From: Thinopyrum elongatum
Lineage: Eukaryota; Streptophyta; Magnoliopsida; Poales; Poaceae
Reading direction: 5' to 3'
Assembly (NCBI GenBank): GCA_011799875.1
Contig: CM022297.1
Coordinates: 76,636,488-76,700,487, forward strand
Length of the DNA: 64,000 bases
In this document: piece by piece, positions 32,961-44,219 of the stretch
Numbering within the stretch: position 1 is the stretch's first letter
Layout: each line of letters begins with the position of its first letter
Translations under genes and position numbers: made by a program
The notes under the pieces: model-generated
Told to the model about the DNA's origin: nothing
Database searches by the model: none
The model's input: the letters and a program-made list of their open reading frames with translations, nothing else

Positions 32961-33770
32961 AATTTATTGTGAAACTAAACTGCCGCCCACTCATATTTTT
33001 GGACACCATATGGGCTCATTATCTACCTTAAAAAGCTCCAGAAGTATGTGGTCATATGGGCTATTGGCTTGGCATTCCAGATTGGTAGCGACCACCGGAG
33101 AAATTGTGTTCCACTCATTCACGATACCACCCATTCCCAAACAAAGTTGCACACTACACATGTATATGAGAAATTGGTGAGACTGACACTCTACTAGTGA
33201 TAGAGGGCAAGCTAGCTACTCCAATGTTGGGCACAAGAGCTGCAAAACGTCTAGCATATACTTACATATGTGCACCGATGCAAGTTCAATTAATTGGCTC
33301 ATGTGTAACCGCAGAGGAGAATCTAAAAGTCGTACCAAATAATAGATGAACAGAGGACAACAACAACCAACTTAAATTTTGCCACCTCTTGATGTAAACA
33401 GCCAAGTAGCTCGTATTGATCTCACGTCACGGGACTAGCTCTGGAATTAGTAATCCATTCAAGACATGGTACTGATTTTCAGTGATTTATCCACAGTGTG
33501 TCTTCTCTCAAAGTGGACGTAAAGAACTAAAGATGCTCATTTGGCAACGCCATGACATCTCCAACTCAAGCACATGAATCAGCCTACATGCACACGATAC
33601 ATTTTACCTGGTTCTTTCCGCTAGCAATGTTAGATGATCAACGGGTCAGGCTAGTCTTCCGCTAGTTGTAAACTAATCCCCATTGTGAAAAACATGATAT
33701 GTTCCTTTAATTAGAAATGGATTAAATTATTTCCATATACAACGTGTACAACAAACATGGGAATCACCCG

Positions 33771-34735
33771 GTTTCCATTCAACTTATGAAATAACTTTGG
33801 CCCGCAGAGCGCAAAGTGGGAAGGCAACTTCCCACTCGACGGACACTAGAACCCGATCAAGCACACTCTATCGTCGGGATCATCTAATTATTAGTCCAGG
33901 TGAACCTTGCACCTACTTGCGTGATCTTCTAAAGGCTATCTAGGCAATGCAATCATTGAATAACCGCATTCGACGAAGGTTCACATTTGCCGAGCTTTTT
34001 TCCTCACGAGTGTAGCTCGTCCTTCATTTCTTTTTATTTTCTTTTCACAATTAAAACATGGTGAAAGGACTAGATTGCCCCTTGACATAAAAATGAATTC
34101 CTCATCAAACCTACGGGCTCGCCTGCTCGTTGATCGCCCCTCGCCCCGCCCGCTCGCTGGACTGCCCGTCTACGACCAGCAGGTGTCAGCGACCCTTCGT
34201 CTCACAAGGGGCCCGTCTTTTTTTTTGAGGTTTACAAGGGGCCCGTCTGGTGGGTCCCAGTCCAGAGAGTAGAAGCAACGCTATATAAGGATAAGGGAGA
34301 GCCATGAGATGGTATGCTTGGACTGGACAGCGCCTTCGGCCGAGGTTTGGCATTGGCTAGGATAGGCTAGTTCATCTTCCCCTTGCTCTATTCTCCATCT
34401 TCCTCTCGATTTCCCCACCGTAACAAGTTGTAATCTCCGAATCCATGTCAGTTGAGTGAACTTGTAGTGAGATCCTCACAGCAGGTGACGCCGATGTTAC
34501 CGTCTCTTGAGACGCCGATCGCCAATGTTACTGAAGGGTGCCCCTCTGGAACAGAGAAGGAGGCCATGAACAAAGTCCCGTGCTCTGTATGCAATTCGTC
34601 CCAGTGTATGGATACCTTCCCGTAGCATCAGGCTGCATCTTCTCACCCTGTGTCTCCACGTAATCGAAGGGTAAACTGCAAGTAAAAAAATCCTGAAACA
34701 GCACTAGCCCTTACAAGTGAAATTCAATGTATAAT
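33771..34735 (+). other. Unassigned region with a promoter-like stretch
   Basis: No supported gene. At about 34278-34290 a TATA-like CGCTATATAAGGAT is followed by a CT-rich leader-like stretch (34375-34430). The pattern is also seen at the 3' half of small Copia LTRs, but I find no TG...CA boundaries. CAAGGGGCCCGTCT is duplicated at about 34205 and 34238. Confidence 0.35.
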
Positions 34736-35299
34736 CATAGTTGCCATGTTTCCGGTACGGTGGGAACGAGGAACGGGAACGGGGCACGAGAGTCGGAGGC
34801 TGGAAAAAATAGGGTACAGCGGGGGTATACATCTCTAGAACGATTTTTCTAAAGCGGAAACGCGATCCAATCAATTCCGGTACGATGAATCCGGTACGGT
34901 ACCATGGAACGAGGAACGTGAATCTTTACCATGGAACGAGCAACTGGCTGCATCGTCGATCCATGAAGACCAAAATAAATCATCTCCTTCCCAATGGAAA
35001 ATTTATTAGCAGCCTTGGAGTAATTGGAGAGCAGAACGAGAAGTTATTTAGGGGAGTGGAAAAGAATGGGGCAGAGAGTAAAACGAGGAGCTCGTAATTG
35101 ATATGGCTGACCTTTTGCTTACTCGATCGATTCAAGAACCAAGACTGTCGAGTCGCCGAACCTGAATCGATGATCCGGCTGCGGAAACGCCGAATCCGCA
35201 TCGAATCTTACCGAATCGACCCTCGTTCCCGAATCTGATTCTGGGTCGATGAATCCGGATCGAGGGACGGCCCACCGTTCCCCGTTTCCGGCTACTTTG
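34736..35299. mobile_element. Candidate hAT-like non-autonomous element, 564 bp
   Basis: Flanked on both sides by TGTATAAT (34728-34735 and 35300-35307), an 8-bp TSD typical of hAT transposons. The ends are imperfect inverted repeats: CATAGTTGCC...ACGGTGG at the left and the complement CAAAGTAGCC...ACGGTGG from the right, 18 of 28 positions by eye. Subterminal TCCGGTACG repeats lie near 34751, 34876 and 34890. No transposase is encoded. Confidence 0.6.
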
Positions 35300-35388
35300 T
35301 GTATAATTGAAGGATTGAGAAGAGAAAACGTGCCGTCAGAATAATGGGAGTAGCAGGAGCACTTATTGACAAGAAAGAAGAGACAAAC

Positions 35389-35626
35389 TGTTATGTCTCT
35401 GCTTACAATCTCGAATTCCAGAGGAAGTAGCTAGGGTTACAGGAGGAAGAAGAAAGTGGGGAATTGCTTCTGCTAATCGACAACCCTTCCCGTCTCCCCC
35501 TGCTGCTCTTTATCTCTCGGTGTCGTGTTGCCACACAGGGTTCCTCCTGCCCTCCAGGCCCGGTCCAGCAGGCGTGAGCGGCGACAGGCCTTGGGCCTCC
35601 TTCCTGGGTTGGGCTGTGGCATAACA
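35389..35626. mobile_element. Small solo LTR (TRIM-like), 238 bp
   Basis: TGTTATG...CATAACA ends with CAAAC on both sides (35384-35388, 35627-35631). The duplicate segment at 38960-38990 lacks the insertion and reads GAGACAGACATAACATGG, giving an empty site. Orientation is not fixed. Confidence 0.85.
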
Positions 35627-35631
35627 CAAAC

Positions 35632-36220
35632 ATAACATGGCGAAATGAAATTGACTGGAGTGCAGTTTTCAGGACATTGCTAGCTTCAACAAGTCAACAG
35701 AGTATTCAAACCTAGAGTGCTTCCTGATTCAATAGGTTCTTCTGAAAAGAATTTGACTGGATTGCTGCGTAACCAACATAAGCAAGATAGAGTTAATCGT
35801 ACGGATGGAAAGATGCACTTGCAACATGATGCCGGCTAGCCAACCAAGCGCGTGGGTGAGGGGCGACCTGAACCTGATGTCGCCCGCGGCGGTGTCCATG
35901 CGGGGCGAGCTGCAACCTGGCAACCTTGGGGTGCGCGCCGGAGTGCGAGCAGCATCGTGAGTGGGGCTGGACGTGCGGGCAACAGGCGGCGCGCGCCGGA
36001 GCGATCGGCCACAGTGACCTGGCGAACCGCGGTGTCGCCCGGGGGAGACGATTCAACTCAATCGATCGAAACGGAATTTGTTTTTTGTCACAAGCGCAGT
36101 TTGGCCATTTCACCAGTCTGTAATTGTGGGAAGAAAATAAGAAGGAACAAAAGAGGAGCTAATGGCATGCTAGTCAAGGCGAGTCGACGCCTTGATTATC
36201 CCAGGGTCGTAGCCAGTGGT
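35632..36220. repeat. Duplicated segment, copy a
   Basis: Colinear with 38976-39140 plus 44205-44630, sharing GAGTGCTTCCTGATTCAAT, CGATCGGCCACAGTGA and CAAAAGAGGAGCTA. Frames in it differ between copies and are not genes. Confidence 0.85.
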
Positions 36221-37130
36221 GAATCTAGAACGAAAATGAAGAGCGGGCTCAACTTCAAGGGCACTAATTTCTTTTGGCATGAAGACAACACAGAACACAC
36301 ACACCATCGTGCAACCTCAATGAAATGCTTTTTTTTTCTTCACTAGGCAATTGCCCATGCGTTGCAACGGGATTTTTTTTCATAAGTACTAATTTTTTTC
36401 CTCCCATCATAATGTTTTGTTCCATTACAACTCATGAATTTTTTCATGTGTAATTGTCATATTGTCCCTTCTGCATTGTTCTCCTCCCTCGAATTGCAGT
36501 TTTTTGCTAGTAGAAGCCATGGATTTTAATAGACTCAAGGTCTTTTATAGGAGAATGATTATGTACGACTACGGATATCATTTACATGCTAGTTTATTAT
36601 TTGGAGAAAGAGCATGGTGTTTCAGATAAACATATACACTGTAGTTTAGACATTTTAGGTAAAACTATGTACACTTATAGAAATCTAATCACCCATCCAA
36701 ACAAGCATGGGAGCAATACTCCAAGGTTCCCATTCTGCGAAGCATTATTTCATACATACATACTAAATTTTTGTTCTTTTTATCATAATGTCTTGTTTCA
36801 CAAGTAGCTGTAAATTGTTCCATGTCTACTTGGCATGGTTCTGTCATGGATTGTTTACCGAGCACTAAATTTTGTTCTTGGTGTTCTAATATTTTCATCT
36901 GAAAGCAATGGTGAATTGTTCCACGTTGCACCTTTAATCTTTAAAGTTGTTTCATGAGCACTAAACTTGGTTTCCTCCTATCATAATGTTTTGTTCCATT
37001 ACAAGTTATGAACCATTCCATTTGTACTTCTCGTATTGCCCCGTTTACACTGTTCTCCTCCCTCTAATTAAAGTTTTTCTGAGCAAAACCTAGGATTTTT
37101 AATAGACTCAGGGTCTTCTATAGGAAAATG
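36221..37130. repeat. AT-rich sub-repeats of about 570 bp
   Basis: The phrase TATCATAATGTTTTGTTCCA and the following GTTCTCCTCC and TTTTAATAGACTC blocks occur near 36395-36535 and again near 36975-37110. A sister phrase, ATAATGTCTTGTTTCAC, is near 36787. Related copies are at 45600-46371. GGCAATTGCCCATGCGTTGC at about 36347 is a repeat-end motif I recall from grass DNA transposons. Confidence 0.65.
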
Positions 37131-37952
37131 ATTATTTACTTTAGAGATATCGTTTCCTGGCTAGTTTGTGATTTGGAGACGGAACATTGTATTTCAGGCG
37201 GATATATGCACTCTAATTCAGACATTTAGTTAAAAATTGTGTATACTAGATTTTTTTTAGGTTTTTTTAGAACCGTGTACACTAGTTGGAAATGCACTTC
37301 TTAAGCTATTGTACTCCTGTTGACAGGAAAAAAATATAACACATGCTTCCCTTCTCCAACAGTAAATTAAATTGATAAGCTCCAATTATATTGCACAAAG
37401 AAGTTCTAGCACACTTTGTTTGCCCGCTTATAGGTTTTGCAGCTCACCTGGATTCAGCACAACAGTTATCTGATCCTTTAACTTGTCTAATCTAATAGGG
37501 CGTATGGGGAGTTCACCCTGCCGAGAGATTTCGATGGAGAAGATCCAACGAGCGGTGTAGAGGGGAATCCACCAAATTCGTGGTGAAACCAAATTGTGGT
37601 CAAGACGTATTTGGACACTGTATGAACTCATTATCTACCTTAAAAAGCTCCAGAAGTATATGGCCATGTGAGCTATTGCCTTGACATCCAGGGTCGTAGA
37701 AACCAATTCAAAAATTGTGTTGCACTCATTCATGATACCACTCATTCCCAAACAAAGTTGCATACAATACATGTATATGAGGAATTGGCGAGATTGAGAA
37801 ACAATTATAGTAATGATAGAGGGCTAGCTACTCCAATGTTAGGCACAAGAGCTACAAAACATCCAACATCCTACTTATATATGTGCACCGATCAATGCAA
37901 ATATCAATTAAGTGGCACAAGTGTAACCGCACTAGAGAATCTAAGAGTAGTA

Positions 37953-38045
37953 CTCCCTCCGTCCCAAAATAAGTGTCTTAACCTTAGTATAATTTTGTAC
38001 TAAACTTAGTACAAAGTTGAGACACTTATTTTGGGACGGAGGGAG
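37953..38045. mobile_element. Stowaway-like MITE, 93 bp
   Basis: Terminal inverted repeats CTCCCTCCGTCCCAAAATAA and their complement (TTATTTTGGGACGGAGGGAG) with TA on both sides (37951-37952, 38046-38047). The matching part of unit 1 (near 33339, GTCGTACCAAATAATAG) lacks it. Confidence 0.95.
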
Positions 38046-38054
38046 TACTAAATA

Positions 38055-38100
38055 GTACTCAATGTACTAAATCAACGACACTTATTTTGAGATGGAGGAG
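38055..38100. mobile_element. Partial second Stowaway-like MITE
   Basis: ACGACACTTATTTTGAGATG then GAGGAG followed by TA is the right end of a related MITE. The left end is missing, leaving about 46 bp absent from the other copies of the segment. Confidence 0.75.
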
Positions 38101-38519
38101 TAGATGAATAGAGGCCAACAACAACCAACTTAAATTCTGCCGCCCCTCGATGTAACCAACCAAGTAGCTCGTGGTGATCTCACGTCACATGAGTAGCTCT
38201 GGAGTTAGTAATTCATTCAAGCAATGGTACTGGTGTCCGGTGATCCGCAGGTCTTCTCTCAAAGTGGACATAAAGATGATCATTTGGCAAGGCCAACACA
38301 GCTCCATCTCAAGTACATAAATCAGCCTGCATGCCCGCAATACATTTTACCTGGTTCTTTCCACTAGGGTCAGCAATGTTGGATGATCAGCAGGCCAGGC
38401 TAGTCTTTCGCTACTTGTGAATTAATCCCCACTACAAAAAACATAAACATAACTGTGTTCCTTCAATTATAAATGGATTACATCGTTTCTATATACAATA
38501 AGCATGAAGTAGGCAACTT

Positions 38520-38935
38520 CAAAGCCTTTAGGAAATAAAATCTACATTCCTGACACCAGAGAAATAGGCAACCTTCCCGCGAAAAATAGAGGAATAGGCA
38601 ACAGACTTTGAAACAGATGACGTAGAGAAAATAAAATACGAGTTAAAAATTCTCAAAAAGCAAGTATGTACTCCCTCCGTACCAAGTGCTCCGATTCTGC
38701 CCAAATCCCCTCCAATTTTCGGCGACAAACCCCGATTCCGACCGATTTCGGTCAATTCCGACGTAGGAGCAGGAGCTCAGGCGGGCGGGCGCCATTGACA
38801 GGCGGGCGGGGGCTGGGCAGGGTAGGTCGGGCGCGAGCTCGAAGGCGGCCGACCAGGGCGCGGGGCCAGGCAGCCGGACGAGTCCACGGGCGCGTGTGAG
38901 TAGGGGAGAAGGGCGGGGCCGCGGGCGCGCGCTGG
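38520..38935. other. Unassigned region, GC-rich second half
   Basis: No supported gene. TACTCCCTCCGTACCAAGTG at about 38669 resembles one Stowaway end, but no partner end follows. 38680-38935 is GC-rich with GGCGGGCGGG words. Confidence 0.4.
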
Positions 38936-39125
38936 GAGTAGCTGGAGCACTTATTGACAAGAAAGAAGAGACAGACATAACATGGCGAAATAAAATTGAC
39001 TGGAATGCTGTTTTCAGGACATCGCTAGCTTCAACAGGTCAACAGAGCATACAAACCTAGAGTGCTTCCTGATTCAATCGGTTCTTCTGAAAAGAATTTG
39101 ACTGGATTGCTGCGTAACCTATTGT

Positions 39126-39140
39126 AAGGAAGAGTGAGTT
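39126..39140. repeat. TSD of LINE, left copy (15 bp)
   Basis: AAGGAAGAGTGAGTT, identical at 44205-44219. Copy a (35793 onward) has single sequence here. Confidence 0.95.
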
Positions 39141-39297
39141 TTTTTTCGATAAAGGACATATCATTGAATTGATTTATCAAGGTGATACAATCGCATCCAA
39201 AGAATGCCCGGCCTCTGCATAACATGATGCACACAGCCAACAAGTCCAAACAATCAAAAATAAACATTGTTTTGCAGCAAAAGTAAATCAATCCAAC

Positions 39298-39682
39298 CTA
39301 GGGTGGGGCAGATCCTATACGGAGATTACACCGCCATCCATGGTGGGAGAAAACCTCCCTGGCCGTACGCTCCAGCCGTGTAGACACCATCATAAAGAGG
39401 TCTCTGTCCTCTGACTTCTGCAGAATAGACCAAGTACGGAGCCATCGCGTACATGCATCAATAACCTGCACAGAAGAGGAAACACATTTATTATTAAAAA
39501 CCACATCATTCCTGGTAAGCCACAATGCCCAGCATAAGGCAGCCGCCCCCACAAGAATATGTGCAGAAAATTGTTTATCAATACCCCGCAACCAATTGCC
39601 GAACATGTTACGTGCACTACGTGGGGGGGTATAGATTTGAAGCTATTTGAACTATGGCCCATACTGCGCGAGCAAACTTACA
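39298..39682 (-). pseudogene. LINE ORF2 C-terminal tail after stop and frameshift
   Basis: After the stop at 39683-39685 the frame continues briefly (CKFARAVWAIVQIASN), meets further stops near 39614, and the reading shifts to the frame at 39298-39606 (ALWLTRNDVVFNNK). This is the usual tail that follows the zinc-binding region in plant LINE ORF2. Confidence 0.75.
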
Positions 39683-42600
39683 CTAAAAAAATAAGTGTTT
39701 GATAGACTCGTCGTGTTGGCAAAAGACACATGTCTTACTACCTTGCCAGTTACGTCGTGCCAGGTTATCTCTAGTTAAGATGACCCCTCTGCTTAAAAAC
39801 CAGAGGAATATCTTCACTCTCAGAGGTATTTTTAGCTTCCACAATTTTTTGTTATCAACTGGAACATCGATATGAATCATCGCATCGTACAAGGACTTGA
39901 CTGAGAAACTACCGTTTTGGTGTAGTTTCCATCGAAACTTGTCCGGCTCGCTTGTCAGTTGAATGTCCTCCATACGAGAGAGTAATTCATTCCATGCTGC
40001 CAGGCGAGGGCCCAAGAGATCCCTACGAAAAGAAATATCGGGGTTTTCTTGTCCCAAAACTTGTTTGATCGTGACAAATTTATGTCTGACAATCCTGTAC
40101 AAGCTAGGGTACTGCACCATAAGTGGGGTGTCGTCTAGCCAGGTATCTTCCCAGAATCGAACCTGAGAACCATCCCTGACTGAGAAAGTACCAAATTGAA
40201 AAAAGAATTCCTTGGCCTTCATGACACCATACCAAAAATGTGAATCGCCGGGTTTCCAATGAACTTGAGAAATGGCTTTGGACCCCACGTATTTGTTACG
40301 AATGATTTCCTGCCATACTCCATTCTCAGTGAGTAATTTGTAGACCCATTTACTGAGAAGAGCGATGTTTTTAATCTCAAGATCTTGAATTCCGAGCCCC
40401 CCTTGACTTTTAGGACGGCATAATACAGTCCACCTAGCCAGACGATATTTCTTGGATTCATTATCGCATTGCCAAAAAAATCTGGATCTAAAGTAATCTA
40501 GACGCTGAAGAACCCCTTTCGGTAAGTGGAAGAAAGACAACATGTATAGAACCATATCGCTGAGGACGGAATTGATCAAAATCAATCGTCCCCCATATGA
40601 CAAGAGTTTGGCTTTCCAGCTGGCTAGCCGTTTCTCAAGTCTCTCTTCCACATGCTTCCACTTAGCGATAGTTAAACGCCGATAGTGAATCGGAATACCG
40701 AGATACCTAATCGGGAACTGTCCAAGCTGGCAGCCAAAAATGTCAGCATACTCAGCTGCGGACTCTGCAGCATCGCCGAAGCAGAAAAGCTTGCTCTTAT
40801 GAAAATTAATTTTGAGACCAGAGAGCTCCTCGAATGCGCATAAAAGCAACTTGAGGTTTCTTGCTTTATCTAGGTCATCATCCATAAAAAGAATAGTGTC
40901 ATCCGCGTATTGTAAAATGGACAGACCTTCTTCTACTAAATGAGGAATAACACCACTAATCTGACCGGCCATCTTAGCCCTCTGAACAAGGATAGCTAAC
41001 ATATCGGCCGCGATGTTGAACAAAATAGGGGATCCGGGGTCCCCTTGGCGAAGACCCTTCTTAGTCTGAAAATAGTTGCCAACAACATCGTTGACTTTGA
41101 TAGCCACACTACCTCCAGAAACAAAACTCTCCACCCAACGACACCATTTTGGTGAAAACCCCTTCATGCGTAAAGTTTGCAATAGAAAGGGCCATTTTAC
41201 TTTATCATAGGCCTTTTCGAAGTCAATTTTCAAGATAACTCCGCTCAACTTTTTACGGTGAAGCTCATGTACGGTTTCATGCAGCACAACCACTCCATCT
41301 AGTATGTTGCGCCCTTGCATAAACGCCGTTTGAGTGGGTTTGACCACATGGTCAGCCACCCCGTTCAACCGGTTTGTTGCAACCTTCGTAAAGATTTTAA
41401 AGCTGACGTTTAGAAGGCAAATCGGTCGATATTGTTGAATACGACTAGCCTCCTTAGTCTTGGGCAGTAGAATAATTTCCCCAAAGTTTAAACGGGCAAT
41501 GTCAAGGTTTTCGGTGTGTAGTTGGTTAAACAACTGAACCAAGTCCACCTTGATCATATCCCAGAAACATTGATAAAACTCCGCCGGAAAACCGTCTGGC
41601 CCAGGGGCCTTGTTGTGTTCCATTTGAAACACCGTGGTCCGAATTTCCTCCTCAGTGAACGGAGAGGTTAAAAGATCATTTTCCGCCTCCGAAACTTGAG
41701 GTATGTCATGAGTATTAGACTCATCCAGCGTAAAGGAACTTTCCGCTGAAGGTCCAAAAAGCTCTTTGTAATAGTTAGTAATAAAGTTTCTGAGCGGCAC
41801 ATCCCCCTCGATACGGCCTTCATCCTGGTCAAGAGCGAAAATATGTTTCTTTCTATGCCTTCCATTGGCCAACATTTGAAAGTATTTCGTATTGTCATCC
41901 CCTTGAACAAGCGAGTCGGCCTTGGACCGTTGGTACCATTTAATCTCTTCCTCGCGTAAAAGGCGGACAATCTGCTCATTTAGATGACTTTTTTGCTCAA
42001 TCTCCATAGCAGAAAGGGGCCGCACCTCCGCAATTTTATCAAGGGCATCGATTAAGGTAGATAGTCGCAACTTTTCTTTTTTGTATATGCCAGCGGTATG
42101 TTTAGCCCATCCATGAAGGAATCGACGCAAGGCGCGAATTCGATTATTCCATCTTTGGATGGGCATGTTACCCCGAGGTTGACGCGCCCACACCTTCTTA
42201 ACCAGGTCGTGGAATCCCTCTCTAGTGAGCCATCCCAGTTCGAATTTAAACTGTGGAGTCTTAGAGGTTGGAGGTGTTTCACCAAAATCGGTTAGCAATG
42301 GAGCATGATCCGATAAGGCTTCAATCCTTTCTAGTGCCCGAACCGAGGCAAGGGGATATTTATATTCCCAGTCGGTGGTTACTAGCACCCGGTCAAGTTT
42401 TTCGTAGGTAGAAGTAGGTCGGTTATTGGCCCAGGTGTACTGACGACCAGACATAGTGAGCTCCCGTAGGTCCAAGCTGTCAATAACAGCATTGAAGAGG
42501 AAAGGCCATCTAGTGTCAAACCGATCATTGTTTTTTTCCTGCTGATATCGAAGGATATTGAAATCCCCCCCAATTAACATGGGGTAAGGATTGTCCCGGC

Positions 42601-42985
42601 AGGTATTAACAAGTTCCTTAAGAAAAGCAGACTTAAACTCCTCTTGAGCGGCACCATATACAACAACCAGGCTCCAAAGGAAGTTGTTGGACTTGTTTCG
42701 AAGGTGGAATTTGATGTGATATTCACCCTTTGACGTGGACAACAATTCCAGGTATGTCGAGTGGATGCCAAGCAAGATTCCACCTGACCTTCCGGACGGG
42801 GGTAAGACATGCCATACATAATCATAACCACATGAAAAGTGGTCAAGATCACGTGTCTGGAAATCACGTTTACCCGACTCAGTGATGGCCACAAAGTCCA
42901 ATGCATGATCCCTTACACAATCGGCAATATGTTTGTGTTTAGCCAAGTCACCAAGACCTCTGCTATTCCAAAACATGCCTCTCAT
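39683..42985 (-). pseudogene. LINE ORF2: endonuclease and reverse transcriptase, 1100 residues, truncated by a stop
   Basis: The N-terminal APE-type endonuclease starts MRGMFWNSRGLGD and has ITESGKRD, MLIGGDFNI and LSDHAPLL (catalytic E, D/N and D/H positions). The RT domain spans about residues 450-720: QYRPICLLNVSFKIFTK, KIDFEKAYDKVKW, GLRQGDPGSP and the catalytic QYADDTILF near residue 692. The C-terminal zinc-binding region begins KIFLWFLSRGVILTRDNLA and reads CVFCQHDESIKHLFF, where a TAG ends the frame. The start codon overlaps the ORF1 stop as ATGA (42982-42985), suggesting reinitiation. About 1100 codons are open with all catalytic residues, so decay is slight, but loss of the tail and the 5' truncation make this copy immobile. 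Confidence 0.95.
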
Positions 42986-44204
42986 GATGAACCATTTTTA
43001 CGTTTAGATACTTTCGCCCTCTTAGACGAGCGCCCTCTTTTCTTAGTTGAAGTAGACTTGTTTTTTCGTACCGATGCGACAAGCTCACAAAGCATAGTGT
43101 CGTGTACCGTATCATCCAAGTCTACTTCAGTCGTGTCTTTAACCAGATGGGAGAGAAGCTTGCCATCATGATCGGCATCAGCTTCCTCATCCTCCTCATC
43201 CGACACGAGAGGGTCACAAAAAGTTGACAACTTAGGAGCAACCGTAAGCCGGTCGAACTCCATTTGTTTAAAAGCTCTAACAGAAAATTCTACCTCTTTC
43301 TCATTACGTCCCAATGAAACTCCAAGGCTAGCAATATTTGAAGAAACTCTGGAATTATCAAAGGGCAAAAAAGATTTACGAGAGGGAGTACCTTCGAAGT
43401 CAAGGTTGCGGGATGCCGTCCTGCGCATGGCCTTGGTCAGAGAGTCCTCATCAGTAGCTGTTGTACCATCAACAGCAACAGAGTGACGACCGCTGCGCCT
43501 CAGCGGTGAAGGTGTGAAGTCAACTGCAGTCACGGTCGCAGTGCCCCCAAGCGGTGGGGTAGAAGGGCGCGGCGAAACTGAATAAGGCCAAGAGGGCTGC
43601 ACCTCAGCCCCAGTGCCCTCGAACGGAGGTGACAACGTGGGATGAGTGGAAGCCCTGGACGTCGTCGCCCCTGGAGGTGTCGAAGGCGCAGAAGACAATC
43701 CTCGCAGCTCCGCCATCGCTGACTCACGGTCAGCCCGAACCGACGATGAGAAAATCACACCACGCCGAGCTGGTGATACTGGCGCGGGTGACTGTGGTAG
43801 GGTCGGTGATGAAGACGCCGCACCTGATGCCTCCTCCTGAAGCCTAGGCCCCTGGGGCCCCTCGTCGAGGTGAGGCGGTGGTGCCACGGGTGACACGACC
43901 GTTGGCGTCGAAGTCCGGTGCGCCATAGTCGTCGTAGAAGCCAGTGGCACCAAAGTGGTCAACTGCATGGGCATCACGCCACCAGAGGTGGGAGCAACTG
44001 CAGGCTCCTTGGACGACGAAGTGGGTTTGGGCCTTTTACTTGTATCATTGCCCCGCACTGTGTCCTCCCTGTCATGTCCCTTGTCGCCTCCTGGATCATT
44101 CTCGTGCTCCCATACTCGAGGCACAAAATCAGCATCAACACGGAAGTCCTCTTTTTCCAGGCTGTACCGGAACTCATAACCCTTCCTCTGAACGACCACG
44201 TCAG
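42982..44204 (-). CDS. LINE ORF1, C-terminal part
   Basis: Open frame of about 405 residues reaching the 5' truncation point; no ATG at its start (a GTG at 44199 is merely inside the frame). It begins with KGYEFRYSLEKEDFRVDADF, then a long Pro/Ser/Thr-rich disordered region, then a C-terminal acidic stretch (SDEEDEEADADHDG) and a basic tail (KKRGRSSKRAKVSKRK). The RNA-binding and CCHC parts usual for plant LINE ORF1 would lie upstream and are missing. The stop TGA overlaps the ORF2 ATG. Confidence 0.85.
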
Positions 44205-44219
44205 AAGGAAGAGTGAGTT
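44205..44219. repeat. TSD of LINE, right copy (15 bp)
   Basis: AAGGAAGAGTGAGTT, same as 39126-39140. Confidence 0.95.

Larger units (their letters stand above)
30767..37130. repeat. Tandem duplication unit 1, non-coding
   Basis: Its parts recur in the same order in unit 2: 30836-31013 with about 37158-37407, 32232-32340 with 37455-37570, 32965-33770 with 37575-38500, and 35340-36220 with 38930-39140 plus 44205-44630. Shared phrases include CTACCTTAAAAAGCTCCAGA, GCTACTCCAATGTT and TTTTACCTGGTTCTTTCC. No conserved frame is seen. Unit 1 is expanded by three LINE-type fragments, a hAT-like element and a small solo LTR. Confidence 0.8.
39141..44204 (-). mobile_element. L1-type LINE, 5064 bp, 5'-truncated within ORF1
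   Basis: Non-LTR retrotransposon on the minus strand with a perfect 15-bp TSD. It ends in a short A tail after CCTTTATCGAAAAAA. ORF1 (partial) and ORF2 (endonuclease-RT) are present. The 5' end lies inside ORF1, since the frame runs straight to the TSD with no start codon or leader. It is inserted in the duplicated segment, splitting copy b. Confidence 0.95.

Noticed and set aside
35852..36346. 164-residue plus-strand frame in duplicated segment a
   Set aside because: Not preserved in the paralogous segment at 44270-44630, where frameshifts change it; no domain.
38666..38690. Possible third Stowaway MITE (TACTCCCTCCGT)
   Set aside because: Only one end is present; no inverted partner or TA-flanked block follows.
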